A DNA stretch of 64,000 bases from Ostreococcus mediterraneus (Eukaryota; Chlorophyta; Mamiellophyceae; Mamiellales; Bathycoccaceae): assembly GCA_012295225.1 (NCBI GenBank), contig WMKK01000011.1, forward strand, positions 34,860 through 98,859, written 5' to 3'. Of this stretch, positions 1-9,000 are shown one piece after another. The position numbers and the translations under genes are program-made. The notes beneath the pieces were generated by a model, which was not told the DNA's origin, ran no database searches, and saw only the letters and a list, made by a program, of their open reading frames with translations. Numbering within the stretch: position 1 is the first letter of the stretch; the number at the start of each line of letters is the position of its first letter.

Positions 1-3000
1 TCACGAAGCTGGGTCTCGATATCATTTCGAGCGCCAGAGATCGCGTCGATTTGCGCGCGCAAGTTCTGCTCCAGCTCGTCGCGAGCGCCATTCATTTCTT
101 CAATCGTACTGCGCAAGCTGTTGTTCTCAGCTTCAAACACGACTCGCGTTTCAGCCGCAGTACTAAGCACACCCGTAAATTGTGCGTCGAGAGTGTGCAG
201 TCGATCTTGAAGTTCACGTTTTTCTTGCGATGCTTCGTCAATCCGTCTACGTAGGCTGTTGACTTCGTCCTTAAACGCTTCCTTGCCTGAGATGATGATA
301 GGTAATTCCTCACGCAAGCGGTTCATCTCAGCCTTCAACTCGTCACGTTCTGATTCCAACGCCGATTGAGCTTCTGCCAAGACTCTGAGTTCTTCTTCTC
401 GGGACGTCAACGCTGCCGACGTAACCTCAAGCGCGGCTCGCAAACTTGCAGCCTCTTCCTCAGCGCGCGCTTTGGCGAGCTCCAGGTCAGGAATGAGGGA
501 CATGACGTGCTCAAGTTCAGCAACAAGACCGTCCCGTTCACGCAATAACGCAGATTGGGTCTCAATAGTAGACGAAAGTGATCGCTGTGCCGTATCGTAA
601 ACCTCGAGAGCGTCTTGGAGCTTTCCTTGCAACTCTTCAAATTCTTCTTGCGAACGAGAAGTTGAAAACTCGATGCGCTGATTGTTGAGGTCATTCTCCA
701 AATCATGGCAACGCTGCGTCGAGTTCAACAATTGTTCTTCGAGTGACTCTACGTGAGCGAGCAAATATGAGCGTTCGGCTTCAAAGGTTTGCTTTGCATC
801 TCGTTTGTCTCGAGAGTTCTTGAGATTTTCTGCAAGAGCGCGGAGTTCCGCCGCAGCGGCAGATGCCTCAAGCGCGTCGTTTGCATCTTCTGCGATGCTG
901 GCAGACAGACTTGTGATTCGCGCCTCCTTTTCTTCTAACGAAGCTTTTGTTTCGTCAAGTTCACGTCGCAAGTCTGTAATTTGTACCTTGAGGCCGTCGA
1001 CTTCAGCCATGTCTCTGAGTTGCCGCATTTCTGCCTCAAATGCATCGCGTTGAGCCTCTGCTCGACTTGCCGCCTCCTGTACTTCTTGAATTTGTTGACG
1101 AAGCGTGACCTCGATTTCCTCCTTATCTGCGCGCATTGTTTCTGCGGCTACCTTGGCAGCCTTAAGTTGTTCGCGCAGCTTAATCTCAAGTTCACTTTGC
1201 TCAGCTAAATTGCTTTCTGCGTCGCGCAAGTCGCGCTCTTTTGAAGCGAGACGATCCTCAAGTAATGCACGAATGTCATCTCGCTCGCGCTGCGCATACA
1301 GAGCACGTTCTTCAGCCTGTGAAAGATTATCCCAGCTTGCATCAAGCGCAGCCGAACGCTTCGAGAGTTCGCCTTGTAATTCTTTCATGCTTGCCTTTGC
1401 ACGTTCAACATCTGCCGCTCTTTCTTTCGCCTGCGCGTTCAAGCGAGAAATCTCATCGGAGAGCGTGCGCTTTTCCACCTCTGAAGACTTTAGAGTCTCA
1501 GCAACTTCAAGCAACGCATCGTTCTTTTCAGCGAGCTGCGATTGCAATGCCTGAATAATCGATTCAAGTTCGCGAGTGCGATCATCCGAGACGCTCGCCT
1601 CCAATTGTGATCGAAGCGACGTCAACTCCGCATCGCGCTCAGCAATGGTGGTTCGTAATTCCTCAACTTCTTGCTCGAAATCATCGGCAACTCGTCGCTG
1701 AGCATCCACCGTACCCTGTAAATCACTCAACTTCGAGCGCAGTTCAGCAATCGTATCTTCGTACTCTTCTTCGCGAATACGAAGTTCATCCTCTGCCTCA
1801 ACGCGAGCCTCCTCAAGGCTCTTGACTTCAGCGATGGCGTACTTGATCCATTCCAGACCATTTTGATCAGCCGCGCTTTGCTCGCTGAGCATGCTATCTA
1901 AACCAGCGATCACGGACATGTTCACACTAGGCCATCTGATCGCTGGTTCTGCGTCATCGAGTTGTTCCTGAAGACTCAAAATCTCTTCCTTGAGTGCTTG
2001 AATATCTTCTTGGGAAGTCTCGCGACCGAGTGCCTCTTCCAACTTGGACTTTACGTGGCCTTCCGCGTCTTTAGATTGCGCCAATGCAGCCTCAAGTCGA
2101 GAAATCTCTCCACTCAAATCAGGAACGTCACTGGACACAGACTCAGAAACAATGGTCGCTTGCAACGTGACCATGGCGTCTTCTCGTTGAGTAATGTCTT
2201 GACCAATCCGAGCGAGTTCAGATCGCGTGGTTTCAAGCTCTGCTCGCATCAACGTCATCTCGGCTTGAAGGCGTTCGATCTCAGCCACCTTTTCTGCTTC
2301 GGAGCGTTGAATAGCTGCAATGCTTTTGGCGTCTGCCACCGTCTGCTTTTTCAACTTTTTCAACTCCCTCTTAGATTCTTTCTCAAGTGCCTTGAATTCC
2401 TTGCGCGTTTCGCTGAGCTCTTGCTTTGCCAACATTTTCGTTTCTGAAAGAAGTGACTTGGTCTCTTTTTCCTTCGATTTCAAATCTTTCAGTTGATCGG
2501 TCGATTTAGATAATCGAGTTTCAAGCTTTTTGAGTTGGCCTTCGAGTTTCTTTATCACCTTATCTCGCTTGGTGGCTTCTTTCTGCAACGCAAGCAATTC
2601 AGCCGCGACCTCTGTGCTTTTGCCCATGGCTTCATCCAGACGAGATTGGATCAGCTCGCGCTCCTGTGTCAACGCCTCCACTGTGTCATCGTCAACAGAC
2701 GTCACGTTCGCGCCAGAGTCAACATCCATGTCTTTGCTATCGCCCATAACGGCCGCAAGCTCAGCCTCCAAGCTCAAAATATCCAGACGCATTCGCTCAA
2801 TCAACGCAAATTGCTCGTCGCTACTGTCATCAACGGGCACCATCGAGTTCATGGCCAACTCAGATTGCTCGAGTTGACGCTGTAGATCGCTTTGAACTGC
2901 CAAAAGCTCTGTAATCTGCGCCTGAAGTTCAGATGCAGCATTCGTTGCCGAGTTCAAATCATCATCGCGTGCGCGCAATTTGCGCTCGAGCTCATCGCGG

Positions 3001-6000
3001 TCGAGCTTCAACGCTTCGAGATCGTGCTGCAAGTCGTCGGCGTGCGCCTCAGCCATGCCTCGTGCCTCTTCAACCGCCTTGAAGTCTTGTTCACGAGCGA
3101 TGAGCTCCTTTTCAAGAGCGCTCTTGGACTCGATGGTGGCTTCAAGCTCTGCACGCAAGTGCTGCTCAAGCTCACTGTGCGTAGTCGAGAGGGAGTCGAT
3201 TTGCGCCTGGTTGCGCTCCATAGATTCTCGCAAGGCGTCGTGCTTGCTTTGCTCAAGTGCGTCGAGTTGGGCAATAAGATCCTCAATGCGGGCCTTTGAT
3301 GCGCTGAGATCCGCCATCAAAGTCTCGGTGGCCGCATTTCGCGTTTGCGCGGCGGTGACGTCGGAGAGAGCCACGGCGAGTTCTTGCTCCAACTGCGCGA
3401 TGTCCGCCTTGGCGCGAGCCAGCAGGGCCTCCGTCGCCTCGCGATCAAAACTCTCATCAACGGGCACCATCGAGTTCATGGCCAACTCAGATTGCTCGAG
3501 TTGACGCTGTAGATCGCTTTGAACTGCCAAAAGCTCTGTAATCTGCGCCTGAAGTTCAGATGCAGCATTCGTTGCCGAGTTCAAATCATCATCGCGTGCG
3601 CGCAATTTGCGCTCGAGCTCATCGCGGTCGAGCTTCAACGCTTCGAGATCGTGCTGCAAGTCGTCGGCGTGCGCCTCAGCCATGCCTCGTGCCTCTTCAA
3701 CCGCCTTGAAGTCTTGTTCACGAGCGATGAGCTCCTTTTCAAGAGCGCTCTTGGACTCGATGGTGGCTTCAAGCTCTGCACGCAAGTGCTGCTCAAGCTC
3801 ACTGTGCGTAGTCGAGAGGGAGTCGATTTGCGCCTGGTTGCGCTCCATAGATTCTCGCAAGGCGTCGTGCTTGCTTTGCTCAAGTGCGTCGAGTTGGGCA
3901 ATAAGATCCTCAATGCGGGCCTTTGATGCGCTGAGATCCGCCATCAAAGTCTCGGTGGCCGCATTTCGCGTTTGCGCGGCGGTGACGTCGGAGAGAGCCA
4001 CGGCGAGTTCTTGCTCCAACTGCGCGATGTCCGCCTTGGCGCGAGCCAGCAGGGCCTCCGTCGCCTCGCGATCAAAACTCTCATCAACGGGCACCATCGA
4101 GTTCATCGCAATCTGGGCTCGCAATTCTGCGATTTCGTTGCTTGCGACAGTTGCGTTTTCAACAATTTCTTGTTCACGAGTGCGCAACGCTTCAATTTGC
4201 TCTCGTAAAATCTCGACGTCGTGTTCAGCTATTTCTTTAGCGTGCTCAACTTCGTGAGTTTCCATGGCGAGGCGATCGATTTCACTCGTCAACGCGCAAA
4301 CCTCCAATTCCAGGGCACGCTGACATTCGATGGACGCTTCAGCCGATTTTTCACTTGCAAGAAGTTGCTCTTCAACTTTTCGTTTTTCTGCGTGCAAAAT
4401 ATCCAACTGAGAACGAAGGTTTCGTTCCAACTCCGTGTGCGCATCCTTGAGCTCGCTTATTTGAGCCGCGTTGCCCTCAAAGTTTATTTTCAGAGCCTCT
4501 GACTTACTTGCTTCCAGCGACTCAAGCTCTGCAACGAGTCGACTAATCTCTTCTCTGAGTTGAACGATTTCGCGTTCTTTGTCGATGACATCAAAGGAAG
4601 CAGTACTGTGCGTTTCCTGTAGCTTCTCAAGTTCGGCGCGGGTAGACGAGAGCTCCGTCTCCAGAAGCTTCAAATCCTTCGCAGCTGCAGCTTCTAAATC
4701 TCGAGCGATGAGTAAATCGTTTCGGAGGTTCTCGTGCTCTTCGATTGAAACATTCGAGACAGACGCTTGCAATTCGGAAACCTTTTGCGCCAACGCTTCG
4801 ATATTGTTCTCCATCATCGCAACGTTTTCAATAGCCTTGTCGCGCGTCGTCGTTAAAGTAGAGATTTCTTCCTGAAGCTTTGTGATTTCTAATCGAAGCT
4901 CATCGTTCGACGCATCACTTACCTTGAGTATACCCTCAACTTCTATTACGCGTGCTTTGGCGGATTCAAGTGCGCGATCGCGCTCCTCAACATCGAACTG
5001 AAGAGTTTCGACAGTATCTCTGAGCGCAAAAGCGTTTTCAACCATGGATTGCAGCTGGACTAATTCAGCATCACGTTCACTCATCTTTTGACGCATATTC
5101 TCGGCCTGCGCTTGGCTTAGAGCACCTTCGCCTTCCAAACTAGCCAACTTTTCTTGAAATTTGGATTCGATCAGGGTAATGTGCTCATCTTTTGATGAAA
5201 TCTGCGCGCGGAGTGCGGCTTCGACTTCGTTCGCTAAAGTTTCACGCGCACTCAACATGTCCTTTGTGCTGTTCAACTCGGCACGAATTTCGTCCACTAA
5301 TGCGCCTGCGATGCTTTGAGAAGCTTCGATTTGTTCCTCGCGTTCTTTTAGTTGTGCCTGCAGAGCATCCAACTCGTCTTGTTTTGCGTTCAATGCATTG
5401 ATTGCTTTGTCAGCGCTGTCATCAAGCATCGGATCAAAAACCGTCTCAGAGAGGAGCTTCTCGCGATTTTTTAACGCCGACCGTATCTCTTTCAATTGCT
5501 TCTTAAGTGAGAGTACAACCTCCGAGTCGTTTGAAGCGTTGTCCAGCTGTTCTTTCAAAGCCATAACTTCTGACGTCGCGGCTTGGTTGGCCGTGGCTAA
5601 ATTCTCCAATCGCATCGCATTCGACGACAACTCCTCTTCAAGTGAAGACTTCTGCGACACTGCAGTATCTAGCATCATCTTTAACTCTTGAGATTTTGCA
5701 TTTAATAGTTCAATCTCGTGTTCGTGGTCTTCTTGAAGTTCACGGAACTGGCGTTCTTTCGCCGCCAATCGCCCTTCAAGCAACACGCGAATATCATCGC
5801 GCTCTTGTTCTACGTGTCTTATGCGCTCATCAGCAGAGGCCACGTTGTCCCAGCTCGAGTTCAACGCAGCACTTCGTTTAGCGAGTTCGAGTTTGAGTTG
5901 CTCGATTGTAATCTTAGCACGTTCAACTTCGTCCGTCCGTGAGCGCACCTCATTTCTGAGTTCATCGATGGAGGCACTCGAAGTCTGACTTTCTTGCGTC

Positions 6001-9000
6001 TCGGTGGGTCGCATGATTGACTCCTCCCGATACTTCTCCAATGTAGAAAGCTGTGTTTTGATCTCCGCTTCGTGTGCCTTTTGCAAGTCAACGAGCTGCA
6101 TTTCGAGATCCTGTGCTCGGAATTCAGCCTCATTTAATGCAATCTGTTTTTCGCGAAGCGCGGCCTCGGCGTCGCTTACGAGCTGCTCACGCTCCTCCAA
6201 TCTAATACCATACTGCGCCAATTCGTCCATTATTTCCGCTTGTGCATCCATGGAGGCTTGATCGTGCGCACGTAATTCAACTAGTTCAGCTTTCAAACGC
6301 TCGATTTCGGCGGTTAGCTCCTCTTTCGAATCTTCGGCAGATTTGAGAGCTAACACTGCACTGTCTTCAGCCATGCGAATGGAGTGAATTTCACCATCCT
6401 TGGCCTTGAGATCACGCTCGAGCTCGCTCACTCGCTCACTAACCGCTAATGCTTCTTCTACAGTTTTCATTTCTTGCATGCGGGCTTGCGACTCAGCCTC
6501 CAGTGCGGCGAGTTGGGCTTTCATTTCAACTGCGTGCTGCTCTCGCAAGTCGGCCATCTGTGCCTCTAAGTCTTGCGCGCGCGCTTGCGCTTCCTGCAAA
6601 GCATTTTTCTTCTCGCGAAGTTCGTCTTCGGCGTCACCCAAAAGTTGATCGCGTTCTTTCAGTTGCGTAGATAGCTTAGATTCAACCTCTGCTGCTGCCT
6701 GCGCGCGAAGATCACGCATATTACCCTCTAAGCGCGTCACCTCGGCGCTCAATCGCCTCTTTTCATTCTCCGTAGAATTGAGAGCCTTAGCGGCGCGTTC
6801 TTCAGCAGCGCGAATGGAGTCAATTTCAGCATCTTTTGCCTTGAGCAAACGTTCAAGCTCCGTGGCTCGATCGCTGAACTTCAACAGCGCACTTCCCTTT
6901 GACGCAGCCATCTCCTCAGCCAATTTGACTTTCGCTCGCAAGGTGTCTAAAACGAGCAAGTCTGCGTTCATTTTTGAAGATTTCTTCAGCTCATTCTGGA
7001 GACGAGTATTCACGTCTGCAAGCTCCAGCTTCATTGATTCGAAAGTTTTAGCCGACATAGCGAGCTCGGATTCTTTAGACTGCATTTCGCGACGCAAGGT
7101 TGATTCTTTCTCGGTGAGAACACGGCTCACTTCATCTTGAGATGCCTGCAAGCGCGATTGAATATCGCGGACGTTCTCTTCTAAAGCAGTTTTCGCTGCA
7201 TTGACATCCAATAACTCTGCGGACTGCGCAGACAACTGATCTAAACTAATCTCCAATTTTTGCATCGCGACGGATAGCTCTGACTGAAGTTTTGCCTCGT
7301 TGCCACGCGCTTGTTGCAATTCGGCATTTGCCGCCTTAGCGTTTGTTTCCGCATCAAGCGTGAGTTGCGCAATCTCATTGTTTAGTGCGCTAATTGCAGC
7401 TTCGCGCTCGGCCCGTGCCGTTTCAAGCTCAGCGCTCGAGCGTTCGGCTCGCTTCAAAGCGGACTTCATTTCACTCTCAAGAGTAACTAAGCGACCTCGG
7501 AGTTTTGCGGAATCAGCTTTCACGCGTACGAGCGCCAACGCGTCAGCTTCGGAAGTATTCCTCAATCCATCGAGCTCAGATTGAATGCGCTCGACGACTT
7601 GAGCGTGTTCCATGGTCTCAGATTCAGCCAAAGATCGAATGTATTCGAGATCTTTACCGAGGACATCGAGTTGTTTGCGCAATGCTTGGCCCTCAGCCGT
7701 ACTCTCGAGTCCTTGCGCCATCAAATCTTTAATCTGTTTCTCTTTCTCACGAATCTTGCGCTGCGAAACCGCTAATTGCTTCTGCGACCCATCGAATTTT
7801 TTCTTCAATCGTTTGTACTGAGGCTGACTCGTGATGCTTTCTAATTCCTTCGCACGTTGAGTAATAGCGCGCTCGAGCAGCGATGCGGTCGCCGCTTCTT
7901 TCGCAAAATCAGCTGCAATGGATTTCGTTTTGTCAAACACCTTCGCGCCAGACTGAACGATACTGTTGAACCATTGCGACGAGGAAATTTCGTCACGAAG
8001 TTCTCTTACGAGCAACTCGCTCTGTTCAAGCTGCAAGGTTTGCTGTTCGATCGTTGATGTCTGCGTCGCCACCAAATCTGCATTCGCTCGCAATCGGTCT
8101 TCAATGCGCTTGATGAGATCAGACGCCTCGCTCGCGCCTTGCTTCTCGGATGAAGCCTCGATGTCTTGCAATGTAAACATGGTTTCAATGTCTGCAATGA
8201 GTGCATCGCGGGTCTCAGAATAATTTCTCAAGTCTTCAAGCATGGTGTTGACTTCTTCGACGCGTCCGCGAACTGCACGCAATTCGCTCTCAAGCGCCTT
8301 GGACCCAGACTCGCTCGCTGATAGCTTCGAGGTCAGTTCCGCGATCATCGCGAAGCGTTCATCGAGTTCTGCTTGCTTGGCAACAAGATCGGTTTCGGCT
8401 TGCATCAACTTAGATTTGGTGCTTTCCATCGCTTCATACGCCGCAGTCTCCTTGCTCTTGAGATTGGCAATTTCGCGTTCGCGTTCTTCAATCACGCGCT
8501 GATATTCGGCGCTCGCTTGCGTCTTTTCGGCCATCTTTGCATTCAGGACATCCATTTCTTGACGAATGTCATCCATGGTGGATTTCAGCGTGCTAATTTC
8601 CTCCTGAGCGCTCTCGGCGAGTTCTGCGCGCTGTGATTCAAGCGCAGCCTGCGCTTCTGTGATTTGCGCTCGAAGTGTTCGTTCGACGTCGCTCGACTCC
8701 TTATCTTTCTGCATAGAGGACATTCTCAACGTCTGATACTCTTCAGTAAGACGTCGCACTTCGTTTTGCAATTCTTCTCGAGAGCCAATGTCATCGCCTT
8801 CAGTTGCCGACAGCGCCTCTTCAAGTTTCGCTGATTTCTCGCGAAACTCGCTCTCCAACGCATCCCGCCGAGCGTTAATTTGCTCGACGTTAGCGTTTGC
8901 CTCGGACAATTGCTCAGAAAGCGTCTTCAAATTTTGTTGCAGAGCTTCAGTTTCAGATTCGAGGCGTTTGATTGCCGCGCTATCGCTCTCGCTCTTCTCC

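Noticed and set aside
2827-4106. CRISPR-like or transposon-like repeat
   Set aside because: The units are directly adjoining, coding, in frame, and have no spacers, terminal inverted repeats or transposase.
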